Shown piece after piece: positions 54,423 to 64,000 of a stretch of DNA of 64,000 nt; position 1 is the first letter of the stretch; the number at the start of each line of letters is the position of its first letter. Under the pieces are notes generated by a model. The model did not search any database, had not been told where the DNA came from, and saw nothing but the letters and a program-made list of their open reading frames with translations. A program made the position numbers and the translations under genes. This stretch comes from Sesamum alatum (lineage: Eukaryota; Streptophyta; Magnoliopsida; Lamiales; Pedaliaceae), in the NCBI GenBank assembly GCA_034509735.1, contig JACGWO010000007.1, positions 20,674,046 through 20,738,045 of the forward strand, read 5' to 3'.

Positions 54423-55515
54423 GTGGCTAATAACTTTGTTGCACTTCCTGTGGATGTTTCTCATATTGAAACTGTTGAAAATGTTGACACTCATAATAAT
54501 GATGTAGATGATCATACTCAGTTTGTGGATAATCATTCTGTTGCATTCCACCATACAGTCACCAATATGAATGCCAACATTTCCAGTAATGTGCACAGTG
54601 AAACTCCCAAAAATAGAATTGTAGATAACACTTCTAGCAACTTTAATGTGATTGATCAACTACATGACACTACTTGTGGCAGGAAATATTTAAATACTCA
54701 TGAGCAACCTACTAATGAAATTGAGGTTCTTCATACTACCAAACGGGGTCAACGCTAATGAATCGAAAGGTGCCAGTCATAAAAGCAATGCTCTATTTAA
54801 TCCAAATTGTAACACGAGTAGGCATATTAAGACAGGCAATGAAATGGACAATCATGATGACTTTAACTATGATGAACGACACTATTATTGATTTTCTGTA
54901 ATTTAACCAAAGTTAGTCGGGAAAAGAGTGATCCTAGTTTTTAAATAATATTTTGGAACTGAGCCTCAAAGCTTCAAAGGACTCTCTTTATTTCAATGAA
55001 AGCCTCCACGAACGATAAGACGATAACCGGGTCTGGTTGTTACGATTGGAAAGAAGTCTGAGGAGTTCTTTCCTCTCCTTATCAGTTGAGTGACTTCATA
55101 CCTTGACTTATTCAAGGCTATTCACCTGAAGAGTTGTGGACAAAGTGATCCCCTACTTATTGATTTGCCTGATCAAAATTGGAACATAGAAAATATGAAC
55201 AATAATAGAGATGTGAACAGTGTTATTAAAGATGTTGAAGATATTAATGAGCTTTTGGAAAAACACAAGTCTAAGGGAGAACCCTGCCAACACCACCTAG
55301 AGAATCCACATGCTCCTAGTGACCCTGAACCTGCAGAAGACAAGAGCTGTACCCTAGTTTTCACCAGATTCCAAGCCCTTGCCAATATGGAGGAAGAAGC
55401 ACAAAGGTTTCAAGACCAAAACAGCACCAAGAAGAACCCTAGACCTAAGGAGAGGTGGATGCCACCCAAGATCTCCAAGTGGAAAGCCCCCTTATGGAAC
55501 TTCAAGGAGAAGTGA
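54423..55515 (+). pseudogene. LINE ORF1 C-terminal tail
   Basis: Broken frames rich in Asn, His and Asp (54423-54758) and then charged residues (55090-55515, ending near PKERWMPPKISKWKAP). Their place between DUF4283 and endonuclease fits the variable ORF1 tail. Little is conserved and the assignment rests on position. Confidence 0.5.
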
Positions 55516-55726
55516 TACCAACAAGCCAAGATATGGAGATCTTGCTCCAAGAGGCTATCCTGGCTAACTCCACTACCACCTAAAAGCATAAAAGGAATAA
55601 GTTAGAGGGGGAAGAATCATCATCATCTAGAAGAACAACTGCCAAAGGTAAAAAGTGAAAGGTATGTCTCCCCGTAAAACTCTCCTAAAAAGGAATACAA
55701 GATCCTTATCACTATCCACATCATAA

Positions 55727-56410
55727 ATGATTAAGATTCTGTTATGGAATGTAAGGGGCATTGGTAAAACTTCCAAACAAAATATTCTATCAGATATGCT
55801 TGTTGAACATAAACCACATATCCTTGTGCTTCTTCAACCATTTGTTCATGTGAATGACAACACCTTCATTAGAAGACTAGGCTTTAACTTTGCATGTTCT
55901 AATTCTAATAATAAGATTTGGTGTTTTGCCTCGCATGCTATTAATATTCAAGTTGTTCTAGATAACCCCTAATTTCTTCATGTGAAAGCTACCTGCACTC
56001 TCCTTCCTAAGGAGATTTTTTGTACTTTTGTATATGCCAAATGCAGCAGGACATTTAGAAGGATACTATAGGAGGAACTACATCAACTTTCAGCATTCAC
56101 TGACCCTTGGATGGTTGGATGGGACTTTAACACCATCCTATTGAAAATCAAGGTGGTAACACTGATCAGCTTGGTCCCATGGAAGATTTTGGGAACATGA
56201 TCCTAGAGACCGACCTCATGGACACTAGATATGAAGGATTACCATTCACATGGATTAATAACAGAGTTTGGAGAAAATTAGACAGAGTTTTGTATTCCAG
56301 TGATTAGACAGAGGTCTTCAATTGTACCAGGGTCACTCACTTATCAAGACGCACTGCAGACCATAACCCTCTGCTTATCTGTAGCACTTTCCATGAAGAA
56401 AGAGGTCCAT
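55727..56410 (+). pseudogene. LINE ORF2 apurinic-like endonuclease
   Basis: The frame starting at 55727 reads MIKILLWNVRGIG, the canonical start of the domain with its catalytic Asn. ILVLLQPFV follows, where the metal-binding Glu (LLEP) is Gln. Later pieces appear in other frames: VGWDFNTIL near 56115-56140, then LPFTWINN and KLDRVLYSSD near 56235-56305, and RRTADHNPLL near 56350-56380. Several stops and shifts. This enzyme nicks target DNA in live elements; here it is dead. Confidence 0.82.
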
Positions 56411-56432
56411 TTTCATTTAGATTCCAAAACAT

Positions 56433-58155
56433 GTGGATCTGACACCACAACTTTTAGAGACTATGGAAAAATCTTGGAGCCTCCCTATACATGGACTTGG
56501 TATGTACAAATTGCAACAAAAAATGTGTAGGACCAAGGACTACTTGAAGGCCTGGAATAGAGACATATTTGGTAACATTTTTAGCAAGGTTGATGAGGCT
56601 AAAAGAAAAGCTACTGAGGCAGAAGAGAGATTTGACAACCAACCAATTGATCTAAACTTCATGAATTTGAAAAAGTGCAATGCTGAGCTTATCAAAGCTT
56701 TGTCATTGGAGGAGGAGTATTGGAGGCATAAAAGTAACTACAAACGACTGGTTGAAGGGGAGAGAAATACCAAGTGTTTCCACTCACTTGTCAAAAAGAA
56801 AAGAGTTGTAGCCAGGATATTACGATTACCACTCCAGCCCAAATCAAACAATCTGCAGCCAGTTATTTTGAACAACTGCTTACTATGGGATAAGGCCTTG
56901 GTAATGTAGGGGATCTTCCCTACAACTTTCCTCAAATTCCAACAGACATTTTGTCAACACTCAACACCATGCCCACTATGGAAGAGCTAAGAGAAGTGGT
57001 GTTTAGCATTGACAGAAATAGTGTTGCTGGACCAGATGGCTTCAACTCAGTATTCTTCCAAGAATGTTGGGACCTTGTCAAAGATGATGTCATGGAGGTT
57101 GTACAGGATTTCTTCAATGGCACTCCCATGCTAAGAAGTTTCACAACTACTATAATCACATTGATACCTAAGGTGGTCCCCTTAATCATGGAATGACTTC
57201 AGGACAATATCTTTATGTAATGTGACCAACAAGATCCTCTCCAAACTCCTCTACAAGAAGCTGGCCCAAGCATTACCCCACATTATATCTCCAGCTCAGA
57301 GCGGTTTTGTCCTAGGCAGACTCATCAGTGACAACATCCTTCTCGCCCAAGAAATGATACATGACTTAGACACAGAAACAACAAGGGAAATCTGGTCATA
57401 AAGCTTGACATGTAGAAAGTTTATGACAGAGTTAATTGGAGATTCTTATATAAAGTGATGGCACTCATGGGATTCCCCTCTAACTTCCTTCACCTCATCA
57501 GACATCTGTTGGAGAACTACTGGTTTACAGTCTTAGTCAATGGAGTTACATGTGGAATCTTTAAATCTACCCATAGCCTAAGACAAGGAGATCCAATCTC
57601 CCCTGAACTATTTCTTATTGCAGTTGAAGCCCTCTCAAGAGGTCTTGAACACCTCTACCAATGCAATCCAGGGATGTATTATAAAACATGGAGTAACACT
57701 AAAATATCCCACTTGGCATACATAGATGACGTAATTTTGTTCACCAATTGTGATGAAAACAACCTAACCTCACTTATGTCCTTTTTGCAGATGTATGAAG
57801 CAAGTTCTAGTCATAAAATAAACCAATCCAAGAGTTTGTTTGTGCCAGAAAAAAGGCCAACCCCATTGCACAAAGGATCAAGAACATCACCGAATTCTGT
57901 TTGAAGTCACTCCCTATTTCCTACCTTGGGGCTTCTCTATACAAAGGTAGAAAAAAGAAAATGTTGTTTGATGACCTCACTAATAAAATACTTTCTAAAA
58001 TATCAGGTTGTGAGCATCGACTGCTTACATTTGGAGGAAGACTACAACTAATCAGAATTGTTCTGTCTACCATGCCCGTCTATCTCTTACAAGTCATTAG
58101 TCCTCCTCTTGGAGCGATACAAAAGAATGGGAAACTGCTTGCTAAATATATTTAG
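56433..58155 (+). pseudogene. LINE ORF2 reverse transcriptase
   Basis: Frames in order: 56433-56909 (LKAWNRDIFGNIFSKVDEAK and SLEEEYWRHKSNYKRLVEGE, the run-in to RT); 56951-57196 (SVAGPDGFNSVFFQECWDL, finger region); a broken part with ERFCPRQTH-like traces; 57455-57904 (SLRQGDPISPELFLIAVEAL, HLAYIDDVILFTNCDE with both catalytic Asp as IDD); and 57901-58155 (LPISYLGASLYKGRKKK, thumb). At least four disruptions. Confidence 0.87.
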
Positions 58156-58367
58156 GCCATAAATGAGAAACACACGAAGAAATCACTATGGGCACAGTTC
58201 CTTATCAACAAATACTGTAAGAGGTATCTCAAGCTCCTGTCAAGGTACCAGGAATGACTCTCCAGCGTGGAAAAGGATGTACGGAAGCCTAAAGCAATAT
58301 CTTCTAGACACTTGGACATGGAGAAGCTGGTTTTTGGCAAGATTGGTGCATCAAGGAAGGCACCTTC

Positions 58368-58643
58368 CAGGGACAGAATTCCAGCACTTACTTGCTAGTA
58401 CATCTGGAAAGCCCGTAATGAAACAAGGAGGAAACTGCTAATCACTTATTCATGCAATGCTTTGAAGTATTACAAGTCTGGAGGTTCTTTACTGAGAAGT
58501 TTTAGGTCAATCTTCCCTGAACTGACCATATCCAGACATTCTTCTTAGCATGGAAAAGTAGCATCTCAGCCCTAGTGCATCTCAGGGACATAATTCCAGC
58601 GCTTACATGCTGGTACATCTGGAGAGCCCGTAATGAAACAAGG
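58368..58643 (+). repeat. Diverged internal duplication in the LINE
   Basis: A 61-bp segment at 58368-58428 (CAGGGACAGAATTCC...GTAATGAAACAAGG) recurs at 58583-58643 with several substitutions. The second copy sits in the normal WYIWRARNETRH part of ORF2; the first is the extra one. Confidence 0.65.
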
Positions 58644-58844
58644 CATGAAGGAGCTCCTTTTAAACAAAGTATCATCATCATCAAAATCTTGACATACATT
58701 CACCTACTCCACAAGAGCAAATTGCTGAAAGCTGAGCACCTACAAGAAGGACAGGATTGCTGCTAGAAGTCTGAACTTATTCATTCCGCACAAGGATAAA
58801 TAACACATCACCACAATGGTTATATAGCTGAAGCCAGAAGAAGG

Positions 58845-59335
58845 ATGGATGAAGCTCAATACAGTTGGGGTCTCAAAGGCAATCCAGGCCCTTCAGGTGC
58901 TGGTGGACTTCTTAGAGACAATATTGGAAGAGTCTCCATGGCCTTCCTGGAACCTCTGGGATACTCCACCCACATTCAAGCTGAACTCCAAGCTCTACTT
59001 TGAGGACTGCAAATTTATGTTGACGGGGGGGAGGTGAATAAATTTGGATTGAAACTAATGCTGCCTACATCATCCATATGTTGTCTCCTCCCTAGAAAGG
59101 AGCCTGGATGTTCTAGAACACACTACAACAAATCAAAGGTTACTTGACACAAATTGAGTTTAAAATCTCCCATATCTACAGAGAGGGCAATCAAGTTGCA
59201 GATTACCTTGCAAATCAAGCGTGTACAGAGGATTCCTTCCAGGTGTTCACAGAGGTTCAACTGAGCAATAAGATAAGAGGTATAATTCATTTTGATGTAA
59301 TTGATTTTCCTTCCTTGCGTTTTAGACACAAGTAG
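58845..59335 (+). pseudogene. LINE ORF2 RNase H-like domain
   Basis: WMKLNTVG at the start corresponds to the usual KLNTDG with the first catalytic Asp changed. Frames then shift (GNPGPSGAGGLLRDN, then AELQALLCGLQI). The end is clear: 59144-59335 reads FKISHIYREGNQVADYLANQ, the RVT_3-type C-terminal motif, and ends with SLRFRHK and a stop. Confidence 0.8.
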
Positions 59336-59685
59336 TACTAACAGTTTCAACTTCTTTTAGAAGCTGAAATCATTTAGTACCACTTTAGTGATGCTACATT
59401 ACTGCTGGTATTATCTGCTATGTTTCTACTCTGTTATGATCTTTACAATGCTGTTTGGTATAATGTTATCATCCACTTCTTGAGATTTTGGTCATCTGCC
59501 TTGGTACTTTGTTTATATACATTCTCTTGGGTAGATTCCCTCTTTTGTAAATACTAGATGATTAGCTGGATGCTGGACCTTACACTGTTGGGAAAGAACT
59601 TTTTGACACTCAGATATTATTCATCCAAACCAATCCTTTTGATCAATAGGGTTGCTGCTGATTCTTATTATATCTTTACCGCTTT

Positions 59686-59794
59686 AAGGGAGTAGTACTT
59701 CTTGTTTCCGCTTTTCTTATTCATTGGAAGGGAGTAGTACTCCTTATTTATGCATTCTTTCACTTAATTTGGTACTTTAAGGGAGTAGTACTCC
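59686..59794 (+). repeat. Three spaced copies of AAGGGAGTAGTACT in the LINE 3' UTR
   Basis: Copies at 59686-59699, 59728-59743 and 59779-59794, spaced about 42 and 51 bp. Each contains GGGAGTAGTACTCC or close, a near-palindrome. Confidence 0.6.
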
Positions 59795-59930
59795 CTCATT
59801 TATGCTTTTGTAGAATATATTAGGAATTTAGTACTCCCCGTTGTATATAATTTTGCTCTTTTTGATTAATGGAGAAGGGAAGGGGACCCAAAAAGCTCCC
59901 CCCACCCTCGGGTGGTTTAATTAAAGAAAA

Positions 59931-60170
59931 TATGTATTATATTTAGATAATGTAATATGTATAATATAATGTAATATGTATAAATAGAAAATATATTTTT
60001 GAATTAACTGAAATATGGACTTCTTATTTTTTAATTAATGAAGATCAGTGGCTATTATAACAAGGGTATAACGACAATTTAGTAAAAAAATTATCACCAT
60101 TAATGACATTTAGTGGAAGGGAAGAGTTGCATTATTTCGAAAAACACAGGAGGGTTTAATACAATTTATC
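59931..60170. other. AT-rich DNA after the LINE
   Basis: Contains AATGTAATATGTATAATAT repeats. No gene. Confidence 0.4.
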
Positions 60171-60179
60171 CTTTTTTAT

Positions 60180-60525
60180 ATGTATTTTTGTCCCATAAAT
60201 TAAGTCCAATATATTTTTAGTCTCATTAGTTAGAAAAAAGTCTCATAATTTACAAAAAAGTCTCATTCTCAATCCTCCTATCAACTTCCCTTAGGAAATT
60301 GACAGAAACAATCATGTTCAAGTCACGTGGCTGTTATCTTTTTAGAATAGAGGGAAACGGCCATATGATTTGCACGTGATTTTTTCCACAATTTGCTGAC
60401 GGAAGATGGTAGGAGAATTAAAAATGAGAATTTTTTAAATTTATGAGATTATTTTCAAGAATCAGTGTAAGCAATGGATTAAAAGTGTATACCCTATGTT
60501 GTGGGACGAAAAGTGCAATTCATAT
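60180..60525. mobile_element. Fold-back (MITE-like) element
   Basis: Arms pair over most of the length: CTCATTCTCAATCCTCCTATC with GGTAGGAGAATTAAAAATGAG, and inside them AATCATGTTCAAGTCACGTGG with CCATATGATTTGCACGTGAT. Outer ends hold TTTTTGTCCCATAA and TTGTGGGACGAAAA. A family distinct from 38741-39021. Confidence 0.55.
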
Positions 60526-60790
60526 GCTTGATTTTCAAAATACTAAAATCTTACTTAATTGGTTTCCTAAAATAATTCAAAATTTAAAAGATAAAAACAA
60601 ACTAAAATGTATATAGTTTGACTGATATGTATATACAATACATTATATTATATGTATTATTTCATATTTATTTATTTTGTTATTATGATTGTTTGAATAA
60701 CTATCTTGTACACAGACATAAGTGCATTAAATTGAACATATCTTACCCACATGAAGCTTATATCGGTCCATGTATTCTAGATCAAGTTTG
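60526..60790. other. AT-rich intergenic DNA
   Basis: No feature recognised. Ends with GTTTG (60786-60790), the left target duplication of the next LTR. Confidence 0.4.
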
Positions 60791-62978
60791 TGTTGGAATA
60801 GATGATCAGAAAGTCAATGTGGTTGGCTGTTCAGGGAACTATTCGCCGATCTTTGAACAAATGTAATATTAAGCCGATAAATGTAGTAAGCATTCATCAT
60901 TAGCAACAATGAGTTTGTTGTGCTTACTACTAACATTGAACTGGGTTTCGATGTCACAACAAATGCCTACATATAGAATAGTTAAGCCCAAGAATTGGGT
61001 TGTGCATAGGTTAACAGCTATGTGACCAACTCCTAAGGGCCGGTCTAAACTGTTCCAAGCCGAGGACCTCGAGACGGGCATCGAGTGTCTATAGAGACTT
61101 GCACTAAGTATTGCAGCCGTGTTTCATCGGCAGGAGACGTAGGTCGTCTATGCAATTTTAGTGGGTTGGCTTGCAAGGTGGTCGATAGACTGAATTAACT
61201 CGCGAAAATCTTCATATGGGAGCCACACGGGCTTGGTCAGTATGACTGGTATTCCCAATTCCGATAGTATGGGATTAGTCATCGAACTTGAGAAATCATG
61301 GCAGTTGCTTAAATATGAAGGTTGTATCTTGGATCTGGCGGGAACGGTGACTGTATCATGAGGTGTGGTCATTATAAGCCAGTGAAGTCGAGTATGTAGT
61401 GAGGATGGTTGATCCAAGATAGAATCTGTCCCCTATCAAGATTGGGATAATGAGATCTCTTATGCGCTTTGAGATGGTTTAGACTCTCAAAGTCTATGGC
61501 CATAGCATTTGATCAAGTAGGAAAGCATTTCCTACGTCGATCAAAATAGTTAAACCTGTCTCGAGTAAAAAAAATAGATGCCTAGTCAAGGATGAAAACC
61601 GACGCCCAATTCCATGCTCTAGACTAAGACCGGGAGACGGACGACAGTAAGACCATACCTGTATGAAACTAGGACCTAAATGTTCACACCACTTATTCAT
61701 CTAGTCTCTAGTGCCATGGGCCGTTGCTAGATGATCACCCATGGTATGGGCGATTTCTGATTAGGGCATAATCAGAAATAATTAATCAAATTGGATTTAA
61801 TTAATTGTGTTGGGAACACATGCCAAGTCTAATTGAGGTTGGACCTAAAGAGTCACACATAATTCATTGGACTTGAAATGAATTGATTTAGAATTAATTC
61901 CTAAAGAGGGGAAATTATTTAATTGAATTAAATTATTTCGAAGAGCATAAATGATCGGATCATTTATGAAAATAATCCATGGGATGGATTCCATAAAGTT
62001 TAATTAATTGGATTAATTAAATTTTGGATTTAGCCTTTATAAATTAATTGGATTAATTTATTGGGCTCGATTTAATTTATAAATTGGATTTATAAATTAA
62101 AGAGAGGTGGTTTGGTTCTTTTAATTGGATTAAAAGACATGGAGGTTTTAGCAATGTGCTTGATATTAAATTAGATTTAATTCGAACAAGTCCATTAGGT
62201 CTTGGGTCTCATTTAATTAAGTTTAAGTTGAACCCGGTCTACTAGAACTTAGACCATGATCCGATTTTGACCTATTCTAGGTCAAGAAGAGTTGGACTCT
62301 TTCTAAGGCAAGGAGCATACGATTTTGAGGCTTGGAGGTGCTGATTTTTGGCCTCAAGGAATTGGGAAGCTCGAAGGAAGTTCCCTTGAATAACTTCTAG
62401 AACTTTGATAAAACTAGGTCATACCATTCCTTGAGTTTGTATCTCTAGCACTTCATATAGCCTCCATAACTCTCTATCTCTCATCTCCAAGGGCTGATTT
62501 TCAGATCTCTCTCGCTCTTCTTCTCTCTAAATTCATCTTCCCTTGTTCTTCTTACTTCTTGGATAGAAGAACTCAAGAAATCGAGAGAGTTAATTCATAA
62601 CGTCGTCTTGATTGTCTTGCTTTCAATCTCTACTTTCTATCATGAATAGTTTTTCATTCCCCGGTGAAGTGGGTGGACAATTTGGAGGATTTCAAATTGG
62701 AATTTTGGGGTGAAGAAAGATCTGGGAGAAGAGGAACAATGCTTGAAGCCGGTTAGAAAAAAACAACGAGGGTAAGGTTCCTTTTTACATGTCTGTCGTT
62801 TCTCCTTTGATTCTATGGTGTACATGCTTTTGTATATTATATTATTACACATGTTATACACCAAAGTCCTCGGATGATCAAGGGTACACCCCTTGATCCC
62901 GTTTTACGATGCTAATTCTGTTGAATTTTCTTTAATTTCCACGCTTCCCCTACGTCCTCCCGGGCACGACCGCTTTCA
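60791..62978 (+). mobile_element. Solo Copia LTR, diverged, plus orientation, TSD GTTTG
   Basis: From TGTTGGAATAGATGATC to CGACCGCTTTCA. Perfect duplications GTTTG at 60786-60790 and 62979-62983. The conserved U3 core is about 61690-61870, with the hairpin ATTTCTGATTA/ATAATCAGAAAT in its variable slot (about 61754-61780). Terminal hairpin 62876-62898. Confidence 0.92.
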
Positions 62979-63290
62979 GTTTGCATATTAGCCTCTTGCT
63001 ATGAATAAATTATGCATTTGTCTTGCCTATGTTTGAAATAAAATTGCATGCAAGCCTTACCCACAATGGTAAAAAAATATTAGAGCTATCCATAAATCAT
63101 TTACACCCCATAGATTTGTGAAGTTTTTCTCTTTTCTTTTTTTCTTTTTCACTAGTTATCGTGGCATGTAATACTTGATTGGATACAATTACATGGGTAT
63201 AACATAGGTTTCAAAAATAAAAATCAATACATAATCTAAGGTAGACCAAGTAATAAACATTACTAAACGTGGAGGATAAACATGTTAATA

Positions 63291-64000
63291 TTTTTTTTTT
63301 GAAAAAACAAATTTTATTAAATGAGAAAAAAAGATAAAGATGATACAACATAAGAGCTTCATATCTATGCTATTCCGTGGGGAACACAGAGGAGAACACA
63401 CCCGTGTAAAGGGCCATGTTGCTCACTATCAAGTCAGCTAAAACCTGTCTATTACATCATGTCCCAGCTACTTTCCATCTTCTATACAAAACTGAGGACT
63501 GCAGATTTTGCTACATCCCATCACTCAAAATTTGCATTCTAATCTTCTCCACAGTCACTCTAACTACCTGTTCTGATGGACTTAAGACATTCAAAAAACT
63601 TCTATTGAATCATCTCCTTTCAAATGTGATAACTGCAGAAGCAAGGGGAGCTCTATATGAAGCATTGAGCAAGTGATCGCCCTCCTTTGACTTGCTCAAA
63701 GCCTCAAAGTATCCCTTGCTGCCAATGAGGATGTGGTCACTGAAATCTAACCTCCAGCTGCAATAAAGTTAGGCACCTTCTAGAAAACTTGGACTGAAAG
63801 AGGAGGTGGCTACGAGATTTCACCTCAAGGTCCTTACAAAATACAACCCTTTCATCCTGTTGCAGTCATGGCTTATCAAAGGTGGCCAGTTTTTTCAATA
63901 TAGCAAGCCAAAGGATAAAAATATTCTTTACAATTTTAAAAGGCCCCTGAAATAGTGATCACCAAAGAACCTTGGAAGACTACGGCTAGGAGAAAGTGTA
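63291..64000 (-). mobile_element. LINE 3' part, minus strand, running off the window
   Basis: A poly-T run (63291-63300) is the minus-strand poly-A tail. Next to it, in sense, a frame reads NRQVLADLIVSNMALYTG then VFSSVFPTE and a stop, resembling the end of a LINE RNase H domain (NxVADxLAN-like). The rest to the window edge is broken, with no clear motif. The plus-strand frame at 63416-63676 is its shadow. Confidence 0.55.

Larger units (their letters stand above)
52990..59930 (+). mobile_element. Nearly full-length LINE, decayed
   Basis: A plant L1-type element in the normal order: Pro-rich 5' region and ORF1 with a DUF4283-like domain, ORF2 with endonuclease, reverse transcriptase and RNase H, then a 3' UTR ending near CCACCCTCGGGTGGTTTAAT followed by an A-rich tail at about 59930. 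Numerous stops and frameshifts break both ORFs, so it is inactive. Clear target duplications were not found, because both ends lie in AT-rich DNA. The 5' limit is approximate. Confidence 0.88.

Overview
This is a stretch of plant nuclear DNA, probably from a eudicot. It is mostly transposable elements, with one convincing host gene: an intronless four-EF-hand calmodulin-like (CML) gene at 49707-50201 (+). Evidence for a plant: Ty1/copia elements primed by initiator tRNA-Met, plant-type LINEs with a DUF4283-like ORF1, a CACTA-type MITE with a CACTA..TAGTG terminus, a piece of mitochondrial large-subunit rRNA, and AT-rich non-coding DNA.

Left half (1-31133): a nest of related Copia retrotransposons with unusually long LTRs (about 1.9-2.2 kb; TGTTAGAAT...TTCA in sense), nearly all transcribed from the minus strand. 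Three LTR types recur (A, C and D below), plus diverged relatives. In order: two head-to-head type-C LTR fragments forming a 0.93-kb palindrome (1-931), with the right one ending inside the gag of element B; a solo type-A LTR in the same gag (1584-3802, target-site duplication GTAGC); B's leader, primer-binding site and 5' LTR (3803-7880), split by element D (7881-17584); the end of B's LTR (17585-17721); mitochondrial-like DNA (17722-about 18740); a broken LTR 'E' that received the 10-kb element C (20144-30226, TSD TCGAG); and an older LTR 'F' into which E had inserted.

Middle (31134-48400): a solo Gypsy-like LTR (31620-34373) inside older Gypsy debris, four solo Copia LTRs in the opposite (plus) orientation (36194, 41172 and 44911 here, 60791 further right), a truncated LINE (39225-41118), and several fold-back or MITE elements, including a 255-bp CACTA MITE (43765-44019).

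Right part (48400-64000): a fold-back element close upstream of the CML gene, the CML gene itself, two more fold-back repeats, a nearly full-length but decayed LINE (about 52990-59930: DUF4283-like ORF1, endonuclease, reverse transcriptase, RNase H), another solo LTR, and the tail of a minus-strand LINE.

The most interesting signals are in the Copia family's non-coding parts. The roughly 2-kb leader between primer-binding site and gag carries a stem-loop whose arms change in a compensatory way among elements B, C and D around an invariant loop containing ACTCGTGAGAC. It also carries a strongly GC-rich island in every copy. The LTRs carry a second covarying hairpin near their 3' end, and a conserved U3 core whose variable slot holds a different hairpin in most types. 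These look like unreported RNA elements, perhaps for dimerisation, packaging or 3'-end formation. The function is inference.
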